NCBI GenBank assembly: GCA_018907035.1
Contig: JACCIC010000018.1
Location: 796,501 to 860,500, forward strand
Direction of reading: 5' to 3'
From: Sycobia sp. Sy_11
Taxonomy: Eukaryota; Arthropoda; Insecta; Hymenoptera; Epichrysomallidae
DNA: 64,000 nt
The translations under genes and the position numbers were made by a program. Below are positions 50,601-62,681 of the stretch, in pieces (positions within the stretch are counted from its first letter, which is position 1; every line of letters starts with the position of its first letter). The notes beneath the pieces are model-generated. The model saw nothing but the letters and a program-made list of their open reading frames with translations, did not search any database and had not been told where the DNA came from.

Positions 50601-53600
50601 ATATTTTATAACGAGGTTTTTGTACAAATTCTCAAAAAATAAAGTAAATTTATAATGTTGTTGCTGCATTTTACATATGAAATTTCTAAAAAATAAATGT
50701 TTACCTTCTTGGTTATACCGACAAAAAATAAAAATAAACGCATTTAGAGAGAAATTATGAATTTCTATTATATTAATAGGAATCCCATATTGCATTCTAA
50801 AGGATATAAATAAATGAATCTATCGCTTTATTATTTTGCTTATGAGAACTGTGATGTCATAAAAATTTCAATCAATGTAGAAGCTGCTCAACTTCCAAGA
50901 CGCGAAAGCTCGAGGAGGAAAGCTAAAGAAAAAATAAACACAAAGCAATTGTTAGATAATCAGCCGAATGCAGATCCTTTTGAAATAGAGGATGAACAGG
51001 CCGATTCCGATTCCGATCCCGCATGGACTCCAGCCGCCAAGCTAACTGGCGACGAGGAGGAGAAGCGCAAGAAACGCGGCCGACCCGTCATGTCTAAGCG
51101 GAAAAAGCTCGTCGACAGTAATTACCCGGACCAGATTATTGCACCAAAGAGACCGGGGAGGAAGAGGCGGAATCCAATCGATGCTAATATTAGAAGTAAC
51201 GCAATTAAACTCTCGTGTAAAATAGATGAGAAACTACTGGCTTCTGTAAGCGACGAGGATATTGATATTTCACCGTTTAAGGTATGCAAATCGTTTGTTA
51301 TATGTACCCATAAATTTTCGATTTCATTTCGTGTAGCTTGTTGATCACTAAAACACTTGCAAAACTGCTATTTGATAAGGAGAGCTTAATCATCATCTGA
51401 CTCATTATTAATGTAACGCCTATTTTCTTGCACGCAGCATTCAACAAGTGGAGATGCCCAAGATGCGGTAAATCTTAATTAACTAACACCCTTTATATTA
51501 GCTGTGTGATCTAAATTATGTTGTGTTATTTACCGTTTATGTATTTGCTTATTTTCAATCTACCCTGTATCTTTTTTCAATTTTTGATAAAATTCGACTA
51601 TTATGGAATTCAAAAATATCTGATAAATAGATTTGAGGGAAAACCTTTATTAGAAATGTTTCCTATTCATAATTTTATGTTGTAAAATTACAATCCACCT
51701 TTTAATAATTCGTTTATCATTCATTTGCAAATTTTCATTTCTATATTAATAATAAATAATGTAATTTAGTAACGAAAATGTTCTTTTTTATTACAATTTG
51801 TGCATTTACTTTTTTAAGTAATAATAATTAATATAAAATAGCGTATTCAAGTTCTCATATTTCTTTATGCATAAAACTTTGTTTTTAACTTGAAAATTTA
51901 TGTATGCTTTTTATGCTTTCGTATTTGCTGTGGTATTTTTTTTTTTTGTTTAATCTTTTTGATATGTTTGATATATTTTTCATATATTAATTAAAACTAT
52001 ATTTTAATAAATAATATTTTAATTAAAACTATGTTCTAATCAACATTTTTATTTCTGTTTGTTATTTATACATGTAAGCATCAGAAAAATGGATTTTGTT
52101 TATAAAATATACTGCTTTTATTATATATTATTTCTCATTACATTCAAGTGACGTCTTATTTCAATTATAATATTGATATTTTTATTTCTCATATGACTGC
52201 TCCTTTCCTTATTATTTAAAAATATATAACCATCAAATATTTTGAATAATAATTTTACGTAATCTTATATTTTAGTCTGGCGAATTTGTTGTAATAAAAA
52301 GTGATTTGGATCAAGAATATCCACCATTATGGAGGATTGATGGTAAAACTTTACTACAAAAATACGAACCGTTTCAAGCTAATGGCAGAACTTTATATAG
52401 AAATATATCAACTGTATGTAATCTTATTAAAAATATTTCTCTAACCTAATTAAAATTTTTTTTATTTAACACATGAATAAATTTTTAGTATTCTGGTTGG
52501 GCGCCTCAAAATCGACATGTTTATCAGCAGGTGCCAGTAAAATTCTGGCAACAAGGAAAATTAGAAACGATTGTCGAATTTCTACGAGAAGAAATGATAT
52601 TAGATGATAGGTAATCATAAGAATAAAATCTTTTAAAATTATAATTTTCTCGATTTAATAGTTATATTTTTCATCATTATAGTGAATGTATAAATAAATT
52701 TATGAAAGAAACTGAAAAATATCAAGATAATTTCGAAGTATATATACAAACGCTCATTTCGCAAGCATTGGATTCAAATTTCTTAACAGAAATTTTTCAA
52801 GAACAAGGTAAATTTTTAGTAAAGTATAGCGTGTAAAATAAAATCATTTTATTATTAATAATTCAAACAAATTTTATTTTACTATGGATACTGAATATTT
52901 TCAAATTTCATAAACAATGTAGTAAATTTTTTTAACAAATAACTAAATCTAATTGACATTAGTATAGGATTGTCGGTAATTAATATTTATAATCATTTTC
53001 CATGTTTATTTTAGATGAATACTTCTTGTTAAATGTAAAGACGGTTGACGAAATAACGGAAGAAAGAAAGCAACGTTTGCTTTCAACAACAAATTGGCAG
53101 TCTAACGTTATAACTGCATTGTCTACTTGGCCTTGTATAAATGTATTAAAAGATAATATATCAGATTATAAAGGTAAATCTTGTGCCGGATGTAATCGAA
53201 CTAAAATTCACGCAAGAGTTTTGCTGTATGGACAACCTTATAATAGTACGACACTGGAAGGTTCTCCCCCTGATCCTCAAGTGCCTCAAGAAAAGGTAAT
53301 TTTATTTACTCCAATCTGACCTGGAAATTATAACTTTCCTAATCGATCTTGTAATGCACTACAACACAATAAGTGTGTAAGATGATTTTTACTTCATGAG
53401 ACTTAGCTTCCTGTTCTACTCGGGGGTAAATTATCTCACGATGCAATCAGTCAACTTCCATGCTTGTTGAAATGTACTATAAATTAAAAACAGCATAATT
53501 TGAAGAAGAATCTTTTTATTACAAATTCTACTAGTTTCCTTATTTTGATCATTAATTTTTTAAATTGAAAATTATTTTATAATTTAAAGAAACTGATAAA

Positions 53601-55005
53601 TAAATGAGTTTAATAGAAATATTTTATTCAAATTAAATAATAGTATGGATTTTAATTTAATTTAGATATTATGTTGTATTTTTTATCAAGTGTATAGTAA
53701 ATTTTTAATTATTCTTATTACAATTTATTTGCTTTAAAAAATCCATGTAAAACATGTAATTCCTTACTTCCTATTATGAATTACCTTTACATTTATATGA
53801 ATATGTATTTAGAAAAAGAATGATTAGAAAATTAGAAATTAAATCTATATATATGTAATTTAAATTATATTTATTAAGATTCATTTATCTTACAGAAGAT
53901 TATACAGTACAGAAGTTTAAATCTATGAAATCCTTCATTTTCATAATTTTTTAATACTATTTTGCTAAATTCTTAATACATGTATTATAAGAAAATATTA
54001 TGAAACGTCTATTTCAAATTTTAATTTTAAAATAATAGAACCAATACTAATATATATAGTTATTTCTATAAAATGTTGTTCACATATCTATGGAATGCTC
54101 TGCCTCTAAATATATACATATTCACATTGTTGCATATGCTCAAATCTTTTTCGATTCGTGATCATGAATTTTTGTAATAATTAGTATATAATTTGATTTA
54201 ATTTTTATTTTGGAAAAAGTTATGAACATACAATAATTCATTCATGTAATGAAGATCTCTAAAAACTTGTTTTGTTTAATTGACTTTCATATTATTTTTA
54301 CAGACATTTTACATTGATGAAAATTTATTTAGTTATTTTCAGTTTCTACCATAATTATTAGTAATAATTCTATAATTATCAAAAGTATTTTGCTAAATTA
54401 AATTAATTTCCTGTTTATATAATTTAGTTTGATTTACTTAAATTGTATAATTTATAGAAGTAAAACAAGTTTATTAGTCTATTTGAATTTATATTTAAAT
54501 ATCTAATATAAATAAAAAATACTCTAGGACTTTCTGTTTTGTCGACTCTGTCAAACAAAAGTAGCGCTATTTAATAAGGTTGCACATCAAAAATACCTTA
54601 TGTTTTTGGAATGCGCAAGACGTGTTGCAGACAAAAGACTTGCAGATCCACATAAAGATACCACGATAATTCTAAATGAATTGTTAGCAGACGAAGTATG
54701 GTTGAACCAGGTATGTAAAAATATAGTTAAAATTCTAAAATATGCTTATATACTAAAATTATTTTTAGCAAGTAAAATACAAACATTATTATCTTTATTT
54801 ATAGCTCTTCAGAGAAGTCAGAACAATTTGGGCTGAAATTGACAGTATACAACAGCAAGCAAGAAAAAAAGTGGGCTTTACTGTTATGAATAATGAAGAT
54901 AATAATACATCAGTACATATTTTGAAGGTGCCTGGTGCATCAGAATTACCCATAGAATCTCAACCAATGTCATATAATGATCAAATGAGTAATAGATTGT
55001 GTTAG
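44663..55005 (+). CDS. QSER1: QSER1/PRR12-like chromatin protein with AT-hooks and C-terminal DUF4211 region
   Basis: Thirteen coding exons join to 1575 codons plus TAG: 44663-45106, 45183-45765, 46999-47607, 48093-49214, 49469-49957, 50881-51281, 51438-51467, 52276-52413, 52489-52610, 52683-52807, 53015-53295, 54528-54710, 54805-55005. Residues 1-900 are Ser/Thr/Gln/Pro-rich and disordered, with poly-Q ([11 protein letters not shown]). Exon 4 ends in [20 protein letters not shown], matching the SGFM-x-S-x-L-x-FL-x(2)-GK motif of vertebrate PRR12/QSER1. Exons 5-6 hold AT-hook-like [22 protein letters not shown] and [10 protein letters not shown], an S/D-rich segment and poly-Ala. The C-terminus (about 1227-1530) reads [58 protein letters not shown], characteristic of DUF4211. 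Known of the family: QSER1 guards DNA-methylation valleys with TET1, and PRR12 is a nuclear DNA-binding protein. Function in insects is not established. All junctions are GT-AG except intron 4 (GC-AG). Which vertebrate paralogue is closer is not decided. Confidence 0.85.
47813..47979 (+). mobile_element. tRNA-derived SINE with 13-bp target-site duplication
   Basis: A 167-bp insert in an intron of the QSER1/PRR12-like gene, flanked by identical AAAGAACATATCT at 47800-47812 and 47980-47992 and ending in an A-tract. Its left part resembles the 3' half of a tRNA with a B-box-like GTTCAAATCC (47833-47842) inside a T-arm-like GAG..CCCGG context. The right part is unrelated to tRNA and ends AGAGCGACGTTAAATAACAT before the tail. 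No A-box or tRNA 5' half is seen, so the copy is 5'-truncated. It shares its body with the sequences near 12.75 and 57.54 kb. Confidence 0.8.
49215..49468 (+). other. QSER1: Probable GC-AG intron in the QSER1/PRR12-like gene
   Basis: The only in-frame junction between exon 4 (frame ...PPPLTRGG) and exon 5 ([13 protein letters not shown]) uses GAG|GCATGT as donor and GATCATAG as acceptor. The nearest GT donor (CAT|GTTTAT, two bases on) would lead to an early stop within exon 5. Without splicing, the exon 4 frame ends four codons later. Confidence 0.6.
51438..51467 (+). CDS. QSER1: 30-nt microexon of the QSER1/PRR12-like gene
   Basis: A CTTGCACGCAG acceptor and GATGCG|GTAAAT donor bracket exactly ten codons ([10 protein letters not shown]), in phase 0 with both neighbours. 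Exon 6 (ending at 51281) also leaves phase 0 and the next exon (52276) starts in phase 0, so the microexon can be included or skipped without shifting the frame. It sits immediately before the DUF4211 region. No transcript evidence is available, so it could be cryptic. Confidence 0.6.
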
Positions 55006-56351
55006 TATCTTCGAATTGACAGTGCAAGTTCAATGCATTTGCTAACTAAAAAATAAGTTATAATAAGAAAGTACATCGAATACATACTCATTTTTTGTAC
55101 TTTGTTTCATCAAGATCCTTAGTACATTAAAAAAATATTTTAGTAAATGCAACAGATGTTCTGTTGCAATCGATTTAATGTATTGCATTTCTTTAATGCT
55201 AGTAATAAAATTCATCGCTATATTTATATTAATTACGTTGTCATCAGGAATTTAGAAAAGGATGTGGTGCTTGTTACATCTATATGGCAAATTCATCGAA
55301 CTAGCGCATTTTACCTAGTCTACTACTGCAGGTGGCTACTGTTTCATGATCTTATGAATAATTCATTGGATTCCAAGTTCATTGGAAGTATACCACATAA
55401 TTGCAGTAACAACTACAACTTCCTACAAGGCTTCAGCTAAAAGCATGAGTGTTGATTAAAGTTATAAAAATTGTATGAAAGATGAGCAATAGAGGGATGA
55501 TTCAGCTTATTAAATATAGTTGTGTAAATCGTATGTCATAAAATTTGTAAAAATCGAAAAGTGGCAAATTATTAGAATAGGATTTTTAATTTTAGTTTGT
55601 AACTAAGAAATTTTTTTAAATTTCACTGCTTTTAATATGGGATTCAATTATTTAGTAAATATTCTTTTTTATTTATTGTACAAATAATGCAATTAAATGT
55701 TTTATAAGATTTTGCAAGATTAATCCTGCAATTAAAATTAATGTGATAAAAAATTAGGTGATCATTTTCCTTGGTAACTGATTCGCGATAACAATTATTT
55801 TAAAACGTTTGGTTATTGATTGATTTTATTTTCGTAAATAAAAACAATGAATGAATTTAACAGGTACGAAATATAAAAAAGAAAATTAAATATTTTCTCT
55901 AAAATGTTTTAATTAATTATAGGTCTTATTTATTTATTTGCATGATCTTTTCTAATAAATATTTGCCTTGAATAGACTGGAAAGACATCACATGTGTTAT
56001 AAACAAATTCTATTATTTTAGAATTTGTAAAACTTTATTTTTTAATATTTTGTCTTTAGTACAAGGCAGCAGGATCTTGTTGAATTCTTTTAGGCTTCCT
56101 TTTAAATACTACGATTGTATTTTTAATAATAGATAGTAAAGTTCTCGATAATAGCGCAATATTCCTTAAACATTTTTCTGTATATTTGATTGATATGTAT
56201 ATTTATAAATTGATATTATTAAGACATTTTACTTTATTATCGTTTACGATGTGTATCGTTTAAGTTTTGACATGTTCCAGATTTATTGTACGTTCAGTAA
56301 AGGTAAAAAAGTACTAAAACGATGCGTGATGGATGCCAATGTATTTTTGAA

Positions 56352-56410
<59 letters not shown>

Positions 56411-57504
56411 CCATGTGTAAATTGTAAAAATATGTAATAATGACATAATAAACTATAGCTGTACGAATAGTAGATTCAGCTAAAAGAGGCGCGCACTGCT
56501 CTTCATAGAATTTTAAAATTTTGATTTTCTGAAATGCGGGCATTTGAATAATTAATTTCCATATCACAATGAAATTAATGATTTATAATCAATTCATAAA
56601 TGTGCAGTTACGTACAATATGTTATGTAGGGATTGTGCCATGTAACATGTAATATTTTTTACTAAGTGTAAACTTCTATATTTACTTTGGAATGATTGAA
56701 AGTAAAAACCGGGAACCTCGTTTGTGGTTCAGTTTCAGAATTATTGTTTTATTTCAGAGAAAGCAAGACTTCAGAGAGGAAAATCTTGTGTATCAACGGT
56801 TTCATATCGGTCGAGATACCAGCCGTTACATTGTACATGTAGTATAAATCGAAGAGTTGCGAAATACTATTGTTATAACATATGTACTTGTGTATGTATG
56901 ACTTTAAAAAACTCGAATAGATCCCTATACTTCTAATGACATTTGTAAATTTTTTTAAGCATCACATAATTAATATACATATATAATAAAAAATAATTTT
57001 AATGATAAAAAACAATTCCAGTATTTTTTTCGGCTAAGACCATACACCGGAGATATTATGGACCATCAAAATATGTATAGCGTCAGTAAACTGGAATAAC
57101 TTATGTTTTTATCAATAATTTTTCAATAAAATTAAAAAATTCTTTCGTAATTATTAATTTTTTTCAGTGCTTGTACCACCTTACCAAAATTTATTAAATA
57201 ATACAGATTTATAAAATTAAAAAAATATTCTAAAAAATATGATTGTTTTTAATAAAAATGAAGTATAGAATGTAATTTAATATTTCAAGCAACGTGTTTC
57301 ACAGAAAGAAATCGCTAAAAAAAGCATAAAAATTTTTTAAAATAATTTTAAGAAAACAAATTTCAGGTTTTGGATTGCGTGTTTTAAATTAGTAAATATA
57401 AATATTTCTTTAAATATTTTTGTTCTGATCAATGTTGATAAAATTATTTAATTACGTGATTCAAGTAAAAGCATACATTATTAAGTAATAAATTTAGTTG
57501 GGGT
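55006..57504 (+). other. QSER1: 3' UTR and downstream flank of the QSER1/PRR12-like gene
   Basis: AT-rich with several AATAAA hexamers (the first at 55204). The polyadenylation site cannot be fixed from sequence alone. It includes the TA microsatellite at 56.36 kb. Confidence 0.45.
56356..56409. repeat. (AT)n microsatellite downstream of the QSER1/PRR12-like gene
   Basis: About 26 AT units, about 1.35 kb after the stop codon. Confidence 0.97.
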
Positions 57505-57575
57505 AATATTTTTTTTTTTATTATTTAATGTAACTCAATCAGTGACGGAGATCTATAATGAAATTTCTGTATAAA
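57505..57575 (-). mobile_element. Short remnant of the same SINE family
   Basis: A T-run (the antisense A-tail), TTATTTAATGTAACTC and AATCAGTGACGGAG (57537-57550) follow the order of the 47.8-kb SINE in reverse complement, with about 30 bases deleted between the tail and the body. The match stops soon after. Confidence 0.5.
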
Positions 57576-60500
57576 AGTAGACACGCTTAAATTTTTTTAG
57601 TAATAGGGTTTTTAAATGATATGTAGACTACTTAGTGTAGACTACTATCTCTGCTACTAGTGTAGATTACAGAATATGTAAATCTATAAAAGTATACCGA
57701 TGCTTTATTGTTAGAAATAAAAAAAAATTGTATAAAATATTTTATTCTTGGAAGTTATTATTTGTTTACGGTTGTATAATTTAAACTAGGATTCAAATAT
57801 TATGCATTAGATTAATATCGACCTTGGGAATTTCATATTATGAATATGCCCTGCGAGTAAACTCGTTAAAAACAGTAATACAGTGTAACATTTATTGGTA
57901 CATATTTTATTAAATTAATTTCATAAAATAGCAGTATAGTATATTATCAGATATTATTATATTACATCAAATTCAGTCTATTTTAGTAAAATTTCAGTAT
58001 AATAAAAGCAAAGAAGATAGACGCTTGTATAGAAGAACACAAGTAATAGGGCGATGGTACCAAAAATTTTTAGCTGTTAGATGGCGTTACTATGTGGCAG
58101 TCGGCTCGGCAGCGGCAGGTATAGCGAGATGGTAGCGATAGCGAGGCAGCCGTGTGAACGAAGTGATGCGCGAGCGCGCGTGAACGGACAGACCAGGCCA
58201 GCTGTACTGTACTGTAACCTGTAACCGGAGTGGCATCAGTACAAGAAGTGCCGAATTAAAGTGGGCAAAAAATTTATGATGTGTTATAAGATAATTGGGG
58301 GTTTTCAGGCTCTGATCTGACCTACGTCGTGTAGAGTCCTGGCGATGAGAGAAAATTGAGAAAAAGAAGGATTTGGAGGTTTCCGCTGTTTCGAGAATTT
58401 TAAATTTTCTTCGAAATTTGTGTCCCTTCATCTTGACATCGATCGCGATTCCCGTATAATGAATTTATAATTTAAATTGCATATTGTTACGTGTACCGAT
58501 GGTTCGAAAGTTTATTACAAAAAAAATCGTTAATAATGTATAAATTTTTGTAACATTTCTAATTGTAGTCAAACATAAACTCTTATGCATGAAATTCATG
58601 AAAATTAACTACACTTTATAAAAAAGTACTGTTTGAAACCAGTTTGAAATTTAAATTATTGTAGCGAAATATTTTACAAATATACAGGGTATTTATACCA
58701 ATGGCTACCAAAATGTCAGTATACATGACCATAAATATGATTATAATTCTATATTAAGATTTTTAAATATATAATCGTAATTCATATTATTTTACAACGT
58801 AATTTTAGTATTAGGACGCTAAAATTATCCAAATGCCCCACATATGTATATAGTTAATTAACTATTTATTTGATGGTATTTTGTTTTATTATGAATTATT
58901 TTCATAAGCTATTCCATTATTAAAGTATTGTAATGGAGCAATGATTTTTAAAAAATGTATTTTCATTCATAAAAATCGCTTACTTTCTTTAATCTTGCTG
59001 AAAACTGAAATTATTCGTATAGAAACTGTAAAGAAAATATGTTTATTAAAGGAAAATGTGACTTCATATAAATTTTCAGTGTATAATACACTGAGAAAAA
59101 AGATTAGTTACTTATTACGGAACTATTGAATAAGTGAAAAAACTGCTTTTTAATGAATTAAAGAATTTATGGTTAACTCGTTTAATAATTAACCATTATA
59201 CATAAACTAGTAACTATGATGTGTTTAACGTATTTTAGCTGATTGTAATTTTCTAATCATTTGAAAGCTCTTCTCTATAATGTATTGTATTCATATAAAT
59301 GATATTTTTTCCTAATTAGATTTCACAGTCGCACATAAATATTCTTCGTTCTTAAAAAAAGTTATAGCCTAAGATAGCAATAAAAGGAAATTTCAGGATT
59401 ATATTCAATTCTTTCTAATTTCAACAAAAGAAAGTATTGAAATCAATTTTTACATAGTCAAGTATTAAATATGTATGATTATCAATTTTTGTATGTTTCG
59501 AAATTATTACTTATTATTATTCAATAAAAAAGTTACTTATTAAGTGTGCCTATGCACTCACTTATGTATAACATGGGGATACAGTACTACGAAAATATTT
59601 CGAACATATCCACACATGAATTTTGAAAAAATTGGTAGATTTAGTCTAAAACCTTCATACTTGAAATTGATTGTTCATTTATATACTTTCTTATGTAATC
59701 TTTGAAAGCGAATTTTAACAAAATGTTTATATATAATAAAAAAATGTTTATATAGTTAAAGAGTTTTAAAAGTATAAACAATGAAATTGTTAAATAAATG
59801 TAGCATGCCTGTACCAAACTGAAATCAATCGTGACAAATATTATTTGTATTCTTTCATCTACAAAATCCATTTTTAAAAAAGCCGGTGTATCAATTCTAT
59901 CAAAAGTTATTAAATATTTCCGCGTAGAATTTATGCAGCGCGTCGGCACACGGCCCGCGCCATATAGTTCTGAATCTCCCAGTAATAGGAAAATCAACTT
60001 TGCTTCAATTGCAAACGATAGGCTCGTCCATTTTGAGAATTCAAAAAGTCTTTTAATAATTCTACTCATAAACCTAATCGATAAACATACCCAAGCAGTC
60101 ATATAATATAATAAATATTGAAATTGGAATTGGAAAACATAGACGAGCATTTGAGCAATTTTAACGATCGTTGGGCGTGCTGCGTCTTACATCTTTAATC
60201 ACCGTTGATCTAACGATAATAACATGAACGCAACATTTTTATAAAATCAATTTTTGAGATAATCGAATGAAGAACACAGGCGATACTCTAAAGATTACAT
60301 ATCTATAAATTTTTTTTAATCGGCTAATCAAATCAGTTGTAAAGTTAATTTGTCTACTAGTGCGGGAATCGGAAGTGCAGCGTGGGCCGAGCGCTACAAA
60401 ACTTACATATTTGGAAAATATTTGATAACTTCCGATCGAATAGTCACATCATTTTTAAAAGTAGATTTTTTGGACAAGAATGTCAGATTATGAATATTTT

Positions 60501-61899
60501 TTTTCGAAAATTCATCTTCAAATTAGTTTATAAAATTAAGTGTAAACTGAATAATTTCGAAATAGATGCGACCAGTTCATTCTGAGTAAATCAATTTCAA
60601 GTACGAGATTTTAGAGTAAATCTGGGAAGTTTTAAAAAAATTCATGTTATATTTGCGAACAACGTGTTTTTTCAAGCAAAATCCTACAATAGTATGGATG
60701 ATGTAAAACATTACATACTATATTACAAAATTTCAACTTCAAATTGAATCATGGTGTCCTTTGTGGCTGGGATTTCAATTCGATTTCAAAATTTCGAATT
60801 TTAAAATACAGTTCAGAATTTGAATTGATAAACACATCAAATCGGATCTTATATCTAGAGAATAGCGTTGAAATTTAAGCAAGAAGAGCGTAATGAAGGT
60901 CTAGAAAAACAAAAGAATAGCGAGCGACAAAGCAATAATAATATAATTATTAAAACTAACCTAGGCGTGACATCTATATAGATATAAGAGAATCTATGCC
61001 TGCATACATATATGTGTGTCTTTATAAGTGCCATGTGCCAAAACTACTGGACCGATCGCCTTCAATTTCTCATGGCATAATCTATACCCGTCAGAATGAG
61101 ATAAAGGCTCTTTTTTGCAAATTCAAGAAAATGATGGCAAAAAATCGAATTAAATTTAGTAATAAATTTTATTTCTGATTCTTCGGGGGTGATAATAAAC
61201 AAGGACAGTCTGGCTGTCATTATTTTAGTTAATATATTATATTATAATGACTGTAAGACCGATAATAATATTTATTAATTTAATTCAAAACAGTCAACAT
61301 AGGTACAGTTTGAATTTTAATCTTGAATCTACCTGGCGAGAAATTTTTTGAAACATATTATTTTTAACCAACTAGATATTAAAACTAATGATATGCTTAT
61401 ATGAAATTAAATTTAATGCATTTAAGTAAATGAATTTGATTTAGCTAATTGAAATAAATTCTTTGTCTATAATTAATGTTTATTTTAGATAAAAAAAATA
61501 TCGCATTAACTAAATCAGTTAATACATTTAAATATATATTTTTTATAATTACAAACAGTTGTTCATATTAAACAAATATTTCGTTCTTTCAATTTTAAGA
61601 AATGTCTTTATTTAAAATTAACAAATTTTGTTTCAGTGTACTTAAAATTAAAAAAAATATTTCAAAAAATAGTTTTCTTATCAAAACATATTTTTTATAT
61701 TATGCGTTTTATTTATACGTTTATTTTCTACAATCATCATTTTTCGAGAAAAATGTATTTCGTATAATCGTCGAACATTTCAGGGGATCCCCAGAGGGAG
61801 TTATTGAACTTTCCTCCAAATTTTTTTTTTTTTTTTGATTATCTTATAGTCACATCATACATTTTTTTGCCCATGAGTGGATAAATCCTAAATACATTC
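57576..61899. other. Intergenic region between the QSER1/PRR12-like gene and Caprin
   Basis: Mostly AT-rich. Exceptions are a GC-rich island at 58060-58440, a 169-codon minus-strand open frame at 59641-60150 without recognisable homology, and a block near 61.0-61.25 kb with transposon-like wording. A distant 5' exon of Caprin could lie here; I cannot assign one. Confidence 0.4.
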
Positions 61900-62141
61900 G
61901 CTGTACCGGTATACTCGCGAATACCTGGTCTGTCTGTCACGACGAGTCGACGGGCCAGTTGCTATTGCAGTTGCAGTGGCTATACATCGGGTTTATATAT
62001 ACAGACCTTCAGACGTGCTGTCTGTATCTGCATACATGCGAACTCCAATTATATAGATTACCTGAACAAGGTGTACCTGGGTTTACATGATATTCATTGC
62101 TTGTATATCTATATATATCTGATGGCGACAGTGGCGCTTTC

Positions 62142-62166
62142 TAGTGGTTGGGTAACCCAACTACTA
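62142..62166. promoter_or_regulatory. 25-bp near-perfect palindrome upstream of Caprin
   Basis: Arms TAGTGGTTGGGT and ACCCAACTACTA surround a single central A; 11 of 12 positions pair. It lies 20 bases after the ATGGCG/GTGGCG motifs, which suggests a dimeric transcription-factor site, though none is known to me with this exact sequence. Confidence 0.35.
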
Positions 62167-62419
62167 AAAGTTACACAAAGACTGGATCCAATGATTTGTA
62201 CAGTAAGTGTTCTATAAGCGTCTATCCGCGTCTATCTTCTTTGATAAAAGTATACCTCAGTTTAGCATGCGCGCGCAATATAGAACAATATTGTACAGTG
62301 AACACTATAGTGATCAGAACAGTCCACGATCAGTCTTACTTCTGGCCTATCTCTGGTCTATGGTCTTCCATATAAAAATGCATGTAATATATAAATTCAC
62401 GCATGCGCAGTAGCTTACG

Positions 62420-62545
62420 ATGGAGGAAAGTCGGCGAACTTGCGCCGGTCTCCTGCTGGAGAGCCACCAGCCCATCAGCCAGGCAGGTTTGCTGAACTTC
62501 ATGCCCTACGGCATTTATAAACTAAACGCACATATTACGGCGTAA
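62420..62545 (+). other. Upstream ORF in the Caprin leader
   Basis: ATG at 62420 opens 41 codons (MEESRRTCAGLLLESHQPIS...) ending TAA at 62545, 136 bases before the Caprin start. The context (CTTACGATGG) is reasonable for initiation. It may regulate Caprin translation, may be intronic or upstream of the transcription start, or may be chance. It resembles no family I know. Confidence 0.3.
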
Positions 62546-62681
62546 GGCGCAATCTCGCATCTCGCATTGTGACGGGTGAGCCTGGAGGGGGGAGAGGAGA
62601 CGGACGATACAGTCATACATACAGTCAAAGCGAGGAGTGAGCAAGAGCCTGGGTCCAGTTCGCGTTTGTTGCCCGTGAAGG

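Larger units (their letters stand above)
61900..62681 (+). promoter_or_regulatory. Capr: Caprin promoter and leader region
   Basis: Composition switches from AT-rich intergenic DNA to mixed and GC-rich DNA here. It contains CTGATGGCGACAGTGGCGC (62119 on), a near-perfect 25-bp palindrome (62142-62166), the 41-codon upstream ORF and a GC-rich leader. No TATA box with an obvious initiator can be assigned, and splice structure upstream of the start codon is unknown. Confidence 0.4.
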
